Positions 9,502 to 19,909 of a DNA stretch of 64,000 nucleotides are shown piece after piece (positions within the stretch are counted from its first letter, which is position 1; the number at the start of each line of letters is the position of its first letter). Source of the stretch: Candidatus Methanosphaera massiliense (GTDB lineage: Archaea > Methanobacteriota > Methanobacteria > Methanobacteriales > Methanobacteriaceae); the NCBI RefSeq assembly GCF_028890305.1, contig NZ_JARBXM010000001.1, forward strand, positions 746,501 to 810,500, given 5' to 3'. The notes under the pieces were generated by a model. It was given only the letters and a program-made list of their open reading frames with translations. It was not told the origin of the DNA and made no database searches. A program made the position numbers and the translations under genes.

Positions 9502-10406
9502 TATATCTCCTCATTTTTTATTAATGAATATAGTACGCCCTCTCGTAGTGAGTCTTGTGTTACATGTATTTGTTCTACATTGAAGTAGTTTGATATTGTT
9601 TTTACAATAAGTATACCTGGTACTATTGTGTGGATACGGTCAGGTTTTACTTTAAGTATTTTATTATAGCATTCCTTGGTGTTTTCATTTAATTCATCAA
9701 GAAGTTGGTCTAGTAAGTCTATAGGCATTACTTTGTTTTTGTTAGTTTTTATTTCCATATGTTCCAGTAATTTTTTCATGGTACGAACAGTACCTCCAAC
9801 TCCATATAGGCATTTTTTGTTGTATTGTTTTATTCCTGATTTTTTTAATTCATCCAATACACGTTCTTCAATTTTTGCACGTTCTTCTTTTGTTGGAAGC
9901 ATTTGTGAAACATATTCTTCATAGCAGTAGAGTGATCCAATAGGTAAACTGGTTTCATCTACTGGTTTCCATTTTTCAAATATTGTTATTTCAGAACTTC
10001 CACCACCTACATCAATCAATACTCCTTCTTTATTTTCCAATTCATCATTTTTCACTGATATAAAGCTTAACTCTGCTTCTTGTTGGCTGGATAGTATTTT
10101 TATCTTGATTCCTGTTTCTTTTTTTACTTTATCTAGTGTTTCTTTAGTATTAGTAATATTTCTTAGACTTGCGGTTGCAAAGAAACAACTTTTATCCACA
10201 TTCAGATTTTTGATGTATTTATTGAATTTTTTTAAGGTAGAAATTAATATATCTATGCCTTCATCGTTTAATTTACCATTTTCACGGTATGCTATTAATC
10301 CAGCGGTCTTTTTCTTTGAAAATAATTCCTGTACTTTATTGTTTTCGTATCGATATATTTTTAGTCGTATAGTATTTGATCCAATATCTGTAATTCCATA
10401 TAACAT
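9501..10406 (-). CDS. ppx: Ppx/GppA family exopolyphosphatase
   Basis: This 301-residue protein is of the short two-domain form of the Ppx/GppA family (ASKHA fold). It begins with YGITDIGSNTIRLKIY, the first phosphate-binding loop, and contains GVLIDVGGGSSEITIFE (about residue 130) and YGVGGTVRTM (about 200), the other nucleotide/phosphate loops. The family hydrolyses terminal phosphates of polyphosphate or removes the 5' phosphate of pppGpp; with ppk1 directly downstream and overlapping by one base, polyphosphate is the likely substrate. The general base Glu of the family would be in the SFISVKNDELENKEG region. The lacking C-terminal HD domain is normal for short forms. Confidence 0.92.
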   Translation of the reverse strand: MLYGITDIGSNTIRLKIYRYENNKVQELFSKKKTAGLIAYRENGKLNDEGIDILISTLKKFNKYIKNLNVDKSCFFATASLRNITNTKETLDKVKKETGIKIKILSSQQEAELSFISVKNDELENKEGVLIDVGGGSSEITIFEKWKPVDETSLPIGSLYCYEEYVSQMLPTKEERAKIEERVLDELKKSGIKQYNKKCLYGVGGTVRTMKKLLEHMEIKTNKNKVMPIDLLDQLLDELNENTKECYNKILKVKPDRIHTIVPGILIVKTISNYFNVEQIHVTQDSLREGVLYSLIKNEEI

Positions 10407-10636
10407 AATTTTACCTTATTATTCTATCATTATATGTTTATTTAGTTAAATTTATTTATACATATCTGTTTTAAGTTAGTTTATTCCCATAATTGGAATT
10501 ATAACAGCGTAAATATCACTATATGTGAATAAACATTCTTATTTTAATAAAATATGTGTAATTCAACCAATTATAATAAAAATATGCTAAAAAAGACATA
10601 TCTAAAAAAAGTTAATAGGGAGAGGATACATGTTAT

Positions 10637-10753
10637 TTAGTTATCATTATTCCAGTTTACCGCACCATATATTATACATATAATTGTTATCAGGATACAA
10701 CTTAAATATGCACAAATAATTATAGGATCAGTAAGACCTAATATTTCAATCAT
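10637..10753 (-). CDS. Tiny membrane partner of the sodium/solute symporter
   Basis: A 38-residue frame begins MIEILGLTDPIIICAYLS, has one hydrophobic segment (about residues 11-31) and ends WNNDN before TAA. Its ATG overlaps the TGA of the symporter gene as ATGA, which strongly suggests translational coupling. Very short one-helix proteins encoded immediately after SSS-family symporter genes are known in archaea and some bacteria as symporter small accessory proteins; the general layout (short N-terminus with DP, one helix, W near the end) fits. Its function is inferred to be assembly or stability of the transporter. It is too short to be caught by ordinary gene-length cutoffs. Confidence 0.75.
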   Translation of the reverse strand: MIEILGLTDPIIICAYLSCILITIICIIYGAVNWNNDN

Positions 10754-12348
10754 TTAGCATCACCTTCAGCAAACATTTGATCAATAGCTTTATTATCCTC
10801 AGTACTATTTTTAGTTAATAAAGATACAGCTATTGTAATAATAAATGATAATGGTAATGCAATAACCATTGGATCAACATAAGGCCAAGGCATACTAGTA
10901 AATAATACTGTTTGACCAGTTAATAGTTTGCAAATACCAAGCCCTGCAGCTTCTTTTTTATGAGTGAAAATCAGACAGAATAAACTGATTGCTGTTCCAC
11001 TAATAAGACCTGCAATAGCGCCTTCTCTTGTTGTACGTTTCCAGAATAAAGCACATATGTAAACTGGTAAAAATGCGGCTGCACATATTCCGAAGAATAT
11101 AGTAGTTCCCTGAGCAACAATGTTTGATGGTAGGATATATGCTAATACAACAGCAATAATGATTGCTATTAATATACCTAAACGTGTAACAGTTAATGTA
11201 TATTTTTGTTTATGCTCTTTAAGTGAACCATAAACATCATATGCAATGGATGTTCCCTGAACATGGAATTGTGTACTAATAGTACTCATAGCTGCAGAAA
11301 GCAGTGTTAATAGGAATATATATGTAAACCATGTAGGCATAGCACTGTTAATAAATGTAGGAATAATTTTATCTACATTTCCACCAGCAGCCTGTATAGC
11401 TAGTTGTCCTGACGTCTGATAGAAATATACATTAGATAATGCTCCAACAACATATGCTGAAAATGTTGCTACAAATATAAATATACCACCAACAAGAATA
11501 GCACGGTTTAACTCTTTATTACTTTCAACAGTCATGAATCTGACAGCTAATTGTGGTTGTGCTATTGCACCGATACCTACACCTAGAATGATAGATGTTA
11601 CTAAATTCCACCAGAACACACTGCCCGTCACAGGGAACGTGGTCCAACCAGTTGCTCCTGTAATCTTTGAGGATTCAGGGAATAAAGGTGCCATATTAGT
11701 TAATAGTTGATGAGCATGTGTAACTCCTCCAAGCATCCAATATATACTGATAAGTAATATTAACATTCCAATAAACATAATAGAACCTTGTAATGCGTCA
11801 GTATACATTACACCTTTTATACCACCATAAATAACATAGAATCCTATTAGAACTGCTAATACAATGATGGCTATGTTAAAGTCAATGTTAATTGTTGTTT
11901 CTGCAAAACGTGCTGCACCAATAAGTACACTAGCGGCATATATTGGCATGGCACAGAAAATTAGAAGTCCACTAAAATATTGTATAAATTTACTGTTAAA
12001 TCTCTTAGATAAAAATTCGGGAAAAGTCAATGCATTTAAATATTGACCCATTTTACGAGTTTTTTTACCAAATACTGCAAATGCTAAGAATATTCCAACT
12101 GCAATGTTTAAAAATACTAACCAGAGTATTCCAAGACCGTTTGTTCCGGCTAATCCTCCAAAACCAACAATTGCAGAGGTACTGATAAATGTAGCACCAT
12201 AACTTAGAGCCATAATATATGAATTTGTTTGTCTTCCAGCAACAAGATAATCTTCTTTGCTGTTTGTACGTTTCCACGCAACATATCCAACTATAAGCAT
12301 TAATGCTACATATATAAATATAAGTAGTATTAATAAATAATTCATCAT
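10750..12348 (-). CDS. Sodium:solute symporter (SSS family)
   Basis: This 532-residue protein has about 13 hydrophobic segments and begins with the SSS pattern YVAWKRTNSKEDYLVAGRQTNSYIMALSYGATFISTSAIVGFGG, which carries the first sodium-site region in helix 1. The segment LLSAAMSTISTQFHVQGTSIAYDVY is the conserved helix-8 region with Ser/Thr sodium ligands. Members couple inward sodium flow to uptake of small solutes such as proline, pantothenate or acetate; the substrate cannot be told here. A 38-residue protein overlaps its 3' end, and an AraC-type regulator gene lies about 200 bp upstream on the same strand, which could control it. Confidence 0.93.
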   Translation of the reverse strand: MMNYLLILLIFIYVALMLIVGYVAWKRTNSKEDYLVAGRQTNSYIMALSYGATFISTSAIVGFGGLAGTNGLGILWLVFLNIAVGIFLAFAVFGKKTRKMGQYLNALTFPEFLSKRFNSKFIQYFSGLLIFCAMPIYAASVLIGAARFAETTINIDFNIAIIVLAVLIGFYVIYGGIKGVMYTDALQGSIMFIGMLILLISIYWMLGGVTHAHQLLTNMAPLFPESSKITGATGWTTFPVTGSVFWWNLVTSIILGVGIGAIAQPQLAVRFMTVESNKELNRAILVGGIFIFVATFSAYVVGALSNVYFYQTSGQLAIQAAGGNVDKIIPTFINSAMPTWFTYIFLLTLLSAAMSTISTQFHVQGTSIAYDVYGSLKEHKQKYTLTVTRLGILIAIIIAVVLAYILPSNIVAQGTTIFFGICAAAFLPVYICALFWKRTTREGAIAGLISGTAISLFCLIFTHKKEAAGLGICKLLTGQTVLFTSMPWPYVDPMVIALPLSFIITIAVSLLTKNSTEDNKAIDQMFAEGDAK

Positions 12349-12553
12349 ATCTCCTTTTTTGTTTAATTCAATATTAAAATAATTATATACATATTATATG
12401 TTTTTAATAGTTTATTAGTTTAATGAATAAAATATCAGCGTTTTATTCTCTTTTTATACTTGTTCTTTATTAATTTAAATATAATTTGAATTGTTATTGA
12501 AAAAAAGTTTCTGTTAGTTTATAAAAGAAGTGTTTAAGGAAGAGGATGTTATT

Positions 12554-13564
12554 CTATTTTTTGTTCTTCTTTTTACGATAACTTGAAGGTAATACACCCA
12601 TTTCTGTCTTGAATGCTTTAGAAAATTTACTGCTACTTTTATATCCCACCATATTAGCAATTTTTGATATTGGATAAGTGGTATTTTTAATTAGATCTGT
12701 TGCTCTTTGGAATTTATATTCCCTGTACCATTTATATAATGGTTTACCATACATGTCTTTAAAACAATTTTTCATAGTTGTTAAATTAATACCATATGTT
12801 GCCGATAGAACGTCTAATGAAATGTAGCTTGCAATATCACGAGATAATGTATTTTTTATTTTTCTAACTACTCTAATTTGAACATCTGAGTAGACATTTC
12901 TAGAATATTTTTCATCATGTATGTTAAATTCATATAGTAGAATTATTAATTCTAATATTTTTAATCTTTCATAATTATTATTATTAATTCTCCTTTTCTT
13001 ATTTTGGTACTTCTGCATCTGGTGGATGACTGTTTTTATATCTTCATCAGGTTCAAATATTACGTTACGATATACGTCAGATATATCATATAATCTATTA
13101 ATCATTTTAACATATTCTTTTGTATATCCTTGAACTTGTTTAGTAATTAGTTCTTTGTTAATAATTATATGAATAAATTGTGATTCTCCTATAAAATCAA
13201 TAGCATTAGGATTTTCTGATTTAATATACATGTTCATGTCCCCTTCTTTCGCAAACACGTATTTATCATCACCAATAGGAATCTGACATCTACCTGTTGT
13301 AACATAGGTTATTACTAGTATATTCTCAGGGTGTTTATATTCAAAAATATGGTCTTGATTTGTATATCTTTCCATAAGGTCAGTATGATCTTTTACTGTT
13401 ATTACTCCAGGAATTATCTCATAACATTTAAGTTTAATAACGTTTCTATATGGTTTTTTTATTAGAAGTTCTTTTCCATGGGATATTTCTTCTATTTCAG
13501 TGTAGGGAGCGTATTTATCTTTAACATACATCTCTTCAAATATTTCATTATTGTCTAGATTCAT
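12554..13564 (-). CDS. AraC-family transcriptional regulator
   Basis: This 336-residue protein has an N-terminal sensing part (about residues 1-220, resembling cupin-type or PchR-like regions) and a C-terminal double helix-turn-helix of the AraC/XylS type: first HTH near ISLDVLSATYGINLTTMKNCFKDMYG, then PLYKWYREYKFQRATDLI and the signature second HTH ISKIANMVGYKSSSKFSKAFKTEMGVLPSSYRK. The second HTH is a near-perfect AraC signature. Such regulators are abundant in bacteria and uncommon in archaea, so this gene may have come from a gut bacterium. It precedes the symporter gene on the same strand and its leader has a good ribosome-binding site (GGAGGGAG just before ATG). The effector is unknown. 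Confidence 0.92.
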   Translation of the reverse strand: MNLDNNEIFEEMYVKDKYAPYTEIEEISHGKELLIKKPYRNVIKLKCYEIIPGVITVKDHTDLMERYTNQDHIFEYKHPENILVITYVTTGRCQIPIGDDKYVFAKEGDMNMYIKSENPNAIDFIGESQFIHIIINKELITKQVQGYTKEYVKMINRLYDISDVYRNVIFEPDEDIKTVIHQMQKYQNKKRRINNNNYERLKILELIILLYEFNIHDEKYSRNVYSDVQIRVVRKIKNTLSRDIASYISLDVLSATYGINLTTMKNCFKDMYGKPLYKWYREYKFQRATDLIKNTTYPISKIANMVGYKSSSKFSKAFKTEMGVLPSSYRKKKNKK

Positions 13565-14404
13565 ATTCTCCCTCCTATTTTAAAATATAGATTATTACTA
13601 ATATAATATTGGGTAATATATTTATTTTAAAGTTTTGTAGAAGTTTATAAAATTAGCTTTTGTTTTTATCAATTATTCTTTGAAATAATATAATTTTAAA
13701 AAAATGTAGGGATATATTTTTTTATAAAAAAATATAAAAAAATGAGAATGATAACATGATCTATCATTATCTAAAAAAATTTCTCTTTCCGAAATAGAAA
13801 CTAAAAATCATTTTTTGTGAAGAATATTTCTTATATTTTATTATGAAGAATGTTTCCTTAAGTAGGTATTATTTGATTAGTTTCTATGTTATTCTAGGAT
13901 AATTAATACAATAATTAACGTATTCTATGCTGATATTACGTTTAAATTAATAATTTCTCATATTGATGTAATAAGATATTTTTTTTAATGAAATAACTAT
14001 TTAAATTGTTCAATAGATGAAAACATGTCTATAACATATTCTGAACTATTTCTTTATTAATTATTATATGGTGGATAATAATTAATTGGGTTAACAAAAA
14101 TTTCTTTTTGTTATATAATAATTATGTTAAAGTACTATTTAAACTATTCTCTTTTTATCATTATTAAACATGATGATTATTTGGCTTATTTAATAATGTA
14201 TTTTTTATATTTTAATTATATTTGCAGTTTAATTATAACATAAGCTATTCTATAACTTATTATTATTTAAACATCTTCATATCCTAAATTATTTATCATT
14301 CTATTTGAATTAATATGTCTTACTTTTTATTTATTTTTCATGTAATTTATCTAATTTATAATGATTAATTATTATATTCATATTTATTAAAGAAAAAATT
14401 AAAC
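13565..14404. other. 840-bp AT-rich gene-free region
   Basis: Between the starts of the AraC gene and the end of the helicase gene no plausible coding sequence is visible on either strand. The region holds many T- and A-runs and a small interrupted palindrome at 13750-13771 (GATA-AC-ATGAT-CT-ATCAT-TATC). It should contain the AraC promoter on the right side of 13564 and the helicase transcript end; otherwise I see nothing I can name. Confidence 0.5.
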
Positions 14405-16993
14405 TTAATTGGACTTATTTAATCTCTTCTTATCTTTTATTTTATTAATAATAGCTTCATGCATACGTTTAATAAATTCCGATCTATCCTCATATTTAAG
14501 TACATCTAAATAGCCTCTAGAAACAAGATTAAAAGCAAAAGGCGTAGGAATTACGGTATTAACAGTTTTTATTACAATTTTACCAGATTCAATATCCCGT
14601 AAAACATCTTCAGCATGAGAAACATCCATATAATCCTCCATAACCTCACGACGAGCCTCGTCAAGAATAGCAAAATGGTCATCAATCTCTTTTACAAAAT
14701 TAAGTAAAATCTTACTAGTCACCTGCTGACGTCCAACACTTTTCTCACGCCCCTTATATCTACGTAAAATCATTAAAGACCTATTAGCACAATCACGAAA
14801 ACGACTAGCTAACGTTTCAGTTTTATCAATAGCTTTAACTAGCGTTTCTCTTAAATTATCACTACTTAATTCTTCAAAAGCTTCAACACCCCCAATCTTA
14901 GAATCACTACTAAGATAAAAACCATTATCATCAATACTAATCATAACATCATGATGATAACGTTGGGATATAATATATGCTACTGCACGACTAAGAGCAT
15001 CATTCACACGTCTACCATACAATGAATGAAATACCACAAACTTTCTACCACCAAAACCAGTATAATATTCTATTAATAATCGATTTCTAGTTGGAATTTC
15101 ACTATAGAGGAATTGTTCTACAAAGTAGTAATATATAGAATTTGCGGAATTCTTATCAACATATAAATAATCTGTTATAAACTTGATAATATCCTCCTCT
15201 GGAACATCCGTAGAAAGCTTCCAATCCATCATAGAACGGAAATTCTGGATAGAAACTGCTAAATCATAAGATAATGGTAATTGTTCAGAAACCCATGAAG
15301 GAATACTAGGAGTACTACCACTAGGAACAACAGTTACAGTCATACCACGAGCATATCTAAATTGATAAACACGTCCCCCTAGAACAAAGGTATCGCCTTT
15401 ATGTAATTTTTCCATGAAATCTCCATCAATACTACCAATTACTTTACCATTACACTTGACACGTGCATGACTCCTATCAGCAATAGTACCAATATTAGTA
15501 GAATATAATACCCTAGCTAACTTTCCACGTTTACCAAAAGTATTAGTATCCCAATCAACCCAAATCTTAGCATACACATATCTATGTTCAAGTGTAGTAT
15601 ATTCACCAGCAAGGTAACGTAAAACCTGCTCATAACTATCCCATGAAAGTTCATGATAGGGCATTGCCTGACGAATCATATGATAAACATGCTTAATATT
15701 CTGTTTATGCTCAATAGCAATACCATAAATATGTTGTGCTAACACATCAAGACAATTACGTGGAATATCAATTTCATCAATATTTCCCTCCATAGCATTC
15801 TTAAGAATTAAACTACATTCTACAAGATCATCTCTATTAACAACAACCATACGACCCTTAGATTTCTCATGAAGTCTATGTCCACTTCTACCAATTCTTT
15901 GAAGAGCACGTGAAACAGATTTAGGTGAACTAATAAGGATTACAAGATCAATATAACCAATATCAATACCCAGCTCTAAGGAAGTACTACTAACAACAAC
16001 CTTTAGATTACCCTCTTTTAATTCATTTTCTGTTTCAAGACGAACCTCCTTGGAAAGAGAGGAGTGATGTGCCATTACATTACGTTCATTATAATACTTT
16101 GGAAATCTCTGTGTTAACTTATATGAAACACTTTCAGCACCACTACGAGTATTAGTAAATATTAATGTAGTCTTATGTTGTTGTATCAGTTTATGTAACA
16201 TTTTATACAATTCATTATTCAATGTTTCCTGGTCTGTTTCTATAATATTATCAACAGGACATAGAACTTTCATGTCTAATTGTTTAACATAATTTACATT
16301 AACAATCTCACAATCTCGTGGCTGTCCCCATGAATATCCTGAAAGAAAATGTGCAATCTTCTCAGGAGGGCTTACGGTAGCACTAAGACCAATTCTAGTA
16401 AAACCACCAGTTAATTCATTAAGACGTTCTAAGCTAAGACTTAGGTGAGTTCCACGCTTATTTTCAGCAAGTGAATGTATTTCATCGATAATCACATATC
16501 TAACATTTTTTAATTTCTCTCTGAATTTAGGTGCAACAAGGATAATGGATAGTGTCTCAGGGGTAGTTATTAATATGTGAGGTGGATGTTTTAACATTTT
16601 AGAACGCTCATACTGTGTGGTATCTCCTGTACGGACAGCTTGCCTGATACCTAAATCATAACCTGCAATATCATTAATTCCCTGTAATGGTTCTTCAAGA
16701 TTCTTAGAAATATCATTATCTAATGCTTTAAGTGGAGAAATATATAGACAATAAACTTGTTCTTTAAGCATACCTCTCTCACTAAGACTTGTAAGTCCTG
16801 ATAAAATAGCAAGAAATGCTGTTAATGTTTTACCAGAGCCCGTAGGTGATAATATTAATATATTCTTGCCTGCATTGATATGGGGTATTGCTTGTCTTTG
16901 AGCATCAGTAAATGTGTCAAATGTTTTTTTAAACCATTTGCTAACATAGGGGTGTAACAAGCTATGAATTTCATCGTCACTATATTCTTTCAT
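14405..16993 (-). CDS. lhr: Lhr-type superfamily 2 DNA helicase
   Basis: This 862-residue protein shows the SF2 motifs in order: Q-like [12 protein letters not shown], Walker A SPTGSGKT (about 49-56), TTPETLSI, the DEIH box (170-173), LSATV, and in the second RecA domain [18 protein letters not shown] followed by [12 protein letters not shown]. The C-terminal half (winged helix and Lhr-specific beta-barrel region, e.g. [16 protein letters not shown]) marks the archaeal Lhr core. Lhr helicases translocate 3'-5' on single-stranded DNA and unwind branched or RNA:DNA substrates, probably in repair or replication restart. It is preceded by 42 bp by a metallophosphoesterase gene on the same strand, a recurrent pairing. 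Confidence 0.95.
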   Translation of the reverse strand: MKEYSDDEIHSLLHPYVSKWFKKTFDTFTDAQRQAIPHINAGKNILILSPTGSGKTLTAFLAILSGLTSLSERGMLKEQVYCLYISPLKALDNDISKNLEEPLQGINDIAGYDLGIRQAVRTGDTTQYERSKMLKHPPHILITTPETLSIILVAPKFREKLKNVRYVIIDEIHSLAENKRGTHLSLSLERLNELTGGFTRIGLSATVSPPEKIAHFLSGYSWGQPRDCEIVNVNYVKQLDMKVLCPVDNIIETDQETLNNELYKMLHKLIQQHKTTLIFTNTRSGAESVSYKLTQRFPKYYNERNVMAHHSSLSKEVRLETENELKEGNLKVVVSSTSLELGIDIGYIDLVILISSPKSVSRALQRIGRSGHRLHEKSKGRMVVVNRDDLVECSLILKNAMEGNIDEIDIPRNCLDVLAQHIYGIAIEHKQNIKHVYHMIRQAMPYHELSWDSYEQVLRYLAGEYTTLEHRYVYAKIWVDWDTNTFGKRGKLARVLYSTNIGTIADRSHARVKCNGKVIGSIDGDFMEKLHKGDTFVLGGRVYQFRYARGMTVTVVPSGSTPSIPSWVSEQLPLSYDLAVSIQNFRSMMDWKLSTDVPEEDIIKFITDYLYVDKNSANSIYYYFVEQFLYSEIPTRNRLLIEYYTGFGGRKFVVFHSLYGRRVNDALSRAVAYIISQRYHHDVMISIDDNGFYLSSDSKIGGVEAFEELSSDNLRETLVKAIDKTETLASRFRDCANRSLMILRRYKGREKSVGRQQVTSKILLNFVKEIDDHFAILDEARREVMEDYMDVSHAEDVLRDIESGKIVIKTVNTVIPTPFAFNLVSRGYLDVLKYEDRSEFIKRMHEAIINKIKDKKRLNKSN

Positions 16994-17035
16994 AATAGTC
17001 TCTCCAAAAAAAATAGAATAGAATCCGTTTTTTTT

Positions 17036-17770
17036 TTAATAGTAGTTTTCTTCTTGGCTAACACTTAAAATATCTTTTATACTTCCAAAGGGGTATACTT
17101 CCCAGTTTTCAATAGCGTATACCTTAAATTGTGATACATCTTTAATAAATGGTGAAATAGTTTTTTCATGTAGGATGTCAGAACCATAACTAACAGGCGT
17201 AAATGAGGGCATAACAATAAGATTATAATTTGTCCAGGTACCCTGTAGATATGATTTAACTTTTTCAACGCGTTCTCCATTACGAATACCTATACATGGA
17301 TGTTCATGACCTATTATGATTGTTTCTATATTATCTGGTATTTCTGGGGGTAATTTATGGCCATGTGTTATGTAGAAGTTATCAATTATAATATGATTCT
17401 TCATTTTTATATCTCTTTTATCTAGGATGTATTGTGTGAAGTTATCATGATTGCCTTTAATAACCTGTATTTCTACAAATAGGTCTGAAAGATAGTCTAT
17501 GAAATTTAATACTTCTTTCCATTCTTGACGGTCTATTTTTCCGAAGTTATGTTTTATATCTCCATTTAATATGATGTTTCTAGCACATGCTTTATCCTGA
17601 ATGCTTGTTATTTGATCTATTATTTTTTCAAATTGGAATTGAGGAATCATGAATCCTTGACTATTTAGGGAGGATTCGTATCCAAAATGTAAATCTGAGA
17701 TTATAAGGCTGTCTTCGACCATTAATGCATTATTTAATACTTTTGCACCACATATATCAAAGGAATTCAT
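17036..17770 (-). CDS. SbcD-related calcineurin-like phosphoesterase
   Basis: This 244-residue protein has the two-metal phosphoesterase motifs: DLHFGYE near residue 26, GDIKHNFG near 70, GNHDN near 106, THGHKLP near 135 and GHEHP near 155. It matches the archaeal SbcD-related family (small, without capping domain). Its substrates are phosphodiesters, perhaps nucleic acid ends. It is the first gene of a two-gene operon with the Lhr helicase, so a joint DNA repair function is a reasonable inference. All metal ligand motifs are intact. Confidence 0.9.
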   Translation of the reverse strand: MNSFDICGAKVLNNALMVEDSLIISDLHFGYESSLNSQGFMIPQFQFEKIIDQITSIQDKACARNIILNGDIKHNFGKIDRQEWKEVLNFIDYLSDLFVEIQVIKGNHDNFTQYILDKRDIKMKNHIIIDNFYITHGHKLPPEIPDNIETIIIGHEHPCIGIRNGERVEKVKSYLQGTWTNYNLIVMPSFTPVSYGSDILHEKTISPFIKDVSQFKVYAIENWEVYPFGSIKDILSVSQEENYY

Positions 17771-17909
17771 ATCTTATTATATGTTTTTTTAAATATAATA
17801 TAATTGCACTGTTTATAAAATATAAATAATTTTTTAGTATATTGAATACAGATATATTATTTAGATGAGGCAATCTTACATTATTTCTAATAAATAGGAT
17901 GGAATACTT

Positions 17910-18497
17910 ATGACAGATATAGAAGAATTAAAAGAAAAATTAGCCAGTGAAGATTATGAGGAAAGAATAGCTGCATGTAAAGAATTGGAGGAGTTTTCTG
18001 ATGATGCAATTGATTTATTAATTAATACTTTTAATGATGAGAATCCTCATGTTAGATTTCAGGCAGCAAAGTCTTTATCACAGATTGGAACACCTGCTAT
18101 TAAACCTTTGATTGAAGCTTTGAAGGAGGATGATGTACGTGTTCAGAAATATGTGATTTTATCATTAAAAGATATTGGTGATGATACTGTTGCTACTGAA
18201 CTTATTGATTCATTAAGTTCTGATGATTTCGCTATTAGGAAGTTTGCTGCTAAAGCATTAGGTGAAATGGAAGTTAAAAGTGCTGTAGATCCTTTAATCG
18301 AATTATTAACAGATGATGACTGGGGTGTTAGAGCTTCTGCTACTAAAGCTCTTGGTGATATTAAGGATAAAAAAGCAATTGATCCTATTAAAAAGGCTAG
18401 GCGTGCAGCTACCGGTGATAAAGATTATAAGAAAGTTGCTAATAAAGCTCTTAAGAAGATTGATCCTAAACCTAAGAAGAAAAAAGCTAAGAAATAA
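17910..18497 (+). CDS. HEAT-repeat protein
   Basis: This 195-residue protein consists of about five HEAT-like (PBS lyase type) repeats, each with the pattern D.VR..AA.ALG.IGD..A...L...L.D, followed by a Lys-rich tail (KPKKKKAKK). It is acidic in the repeats and basic at the end. Such repeats make protein-binding superhelices; there is no catalytic motif. The basic tail could bind nucleic acid or membrane. It is divergently oriented to the phosphoesterase gene with about 140 bp between them, and stands alone. The partner is unknown. Confidence 0.9.
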   Translation: MTDIEELKEKLASEDYEERIAACKELEEFSDDAIDLLINTFNDENPHVRFQAAKSLSQIGTPAIKPLIEALKEDDVRVQKYVILSLKDIGDDTVATELIDSLSSDDFAIRKFAAKALGEMEVKSAVDPLIELLTDDDWGVRASATKALGDIKDKKAIDPIKKARRAATGDKDYKKVANKALKKIDPKPKKKKAKK

Positions 18498-18652
18498 TTT
18501 TTTTAACCATCTCTTTTTTTATCTATTTTTTTTGTAGTTACGTTTATATAATATTACTTTCATAATTATAATTAAGTTTATAAAGTAAACAGTTTACTAA
18601 TTCAATATAATTTATAATTAATTTCACACAAAAAATAAAGGATAATAAAAAC

Positions 18653-19801
18653 ATGAATCGAGAAGATTTAATAATATATATCATGGTTCTAGGAACCTTT
18701 GGTATATTAAGTACCGAAATGGGAGTAGTAGGAATACTTCCACAAATAGCACAATACTTTAATGTGAGTATTACACAGGCAGGACTTTTTGTCAGCATGT
18801 TTTCATTAACAATAGCAATATTTGCAATATTCATGCCAGTAATATTTAGTAAATACGAAAGAAAGAAAACATTTTTACTAGTTCTAACAATATTTACAGT
18901 ATTCACGACAATAGGAGCATTTGTACATGATTTCAACATAGCATTAATATGTAGAATAATACCAGCAATGTTTCATCCAATTTACTGTAGTATAAGTATG
19001 ACAGTAGCAGCTGAGATAGTAGAGCCAGAAAAGACACAAAGTGCGGTAAGTAAAGTTATCATGGGTGTAAGCGCAGGTATGATTATAGGAGTACCAATCA
19101 CAACATTCATAGCAACTAATTTCGGATATCAATATGCAATGCTATGGTTTGCTATAATAAATTTAATAGTACTAATATTAACACTAATATTCTTCCCAAA
19201 AATACCTGGAAAAGAACAATCCTACTTAGACCAAGTATCAGTAGCAAAAACAGGGGTATTTATTATATCAGTATTAGGAGTAATATTCTTAAATGCAGGA
19301 TTATACACTGGATACTCATATATCTCAGAATTCCTAGGAACTTTAACGCATATAGCAGGAACAAACTTAAGTATAGTTCTATTTATATATGGAGTAGCAT
19401 CAATCATAGGAAACTGGTTAGGATCAAGACTATTAGTTAAAGATGCAAGAAAACTAGTATTACTCTCACCAATAATCATATCTCTAATATTATTAGGTGT
19501 ATTCATAGCATGTAATAATGCAATTCCAACAATAATATTCATGGCACTATGGGGACTACTAGCAGGAATATTTAATGATATATCACAATATTGGATGGTA
19601 TCATCAGCACCACAAGCTCCAGAATTTGCAAATGGGATCTTCTTGAGCATGGGAAATGTAGGTGTAACCCTTGGAACAACATTAGCAGGAATTGTTGTGG
19701 CTGGAATAGGTATTAGATATGTAATGCTATTTGCAATACTTGTATTAATGTTAGATTTAATATTATTATTCACAAGAACAAAAAGATACGATATAGATTA
19801 G
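18653..19801 (+). CDS. Major facilitator superfamily transporter
   Basis: This 382-residue protein has about 12 hydrophobic helices and resembles the AraJ/YdhP-type drug-efflux subgroup: EMGVVGILPQIAQYFNVSITQAGLFVSMFSL in helix 1-2 is the family's D-poor N-terminal signature, and the loop 2-3 KYERKKTFL is the reduced form of the MFS A motif. It likely exports small molecules. The MarR-type regulator gene starts about 110 bp downstream on the same strand, a common arrangement for regulated efflux. Substrate unknown. Confidence 0.9.
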   Translation: MNREDLIIYIMVLGTFGILSTEMGVVGILPQIAQYFNVSITQAGLFVSMFSLTIAIFAIFMPVIFSKYERKKTFLLVLTIFTVFTTIGAFVHDFNIALICRIIPAMFHPIYCSISMTVAAEIVEPEKTQSAVSKVIMGVSAGMIIGVPITTFIATNFGYQYAMLWFAIINLIVLILTLIFFPKIPGKEQSYLDQVSVAKTGVFIISVLGVIFLNAGLYTGYSYISEFLGTLTHIAGTNLSIVLFIYGVASIIGNWLGSRLLVKDARKLVLLSPIIISLILLGVFIACNNAIPTIIFMALWGLLAGIFNDISQYWMVSSAPQAPEFANGIFLSMGNVGVTLGTTLAGIVVAGIGIRYVMLFAILVLMLDLILLFTRTKRYDID

Positions 19802-19909
19802 AAAATATTCAGTCAATAAATAACATACGTGAAACAAGAATAATAAAAGAAAATAAATAATGAACGATAAAGAATATATATGTAAAACTAACAATAATGA
19901 AGGGATATC

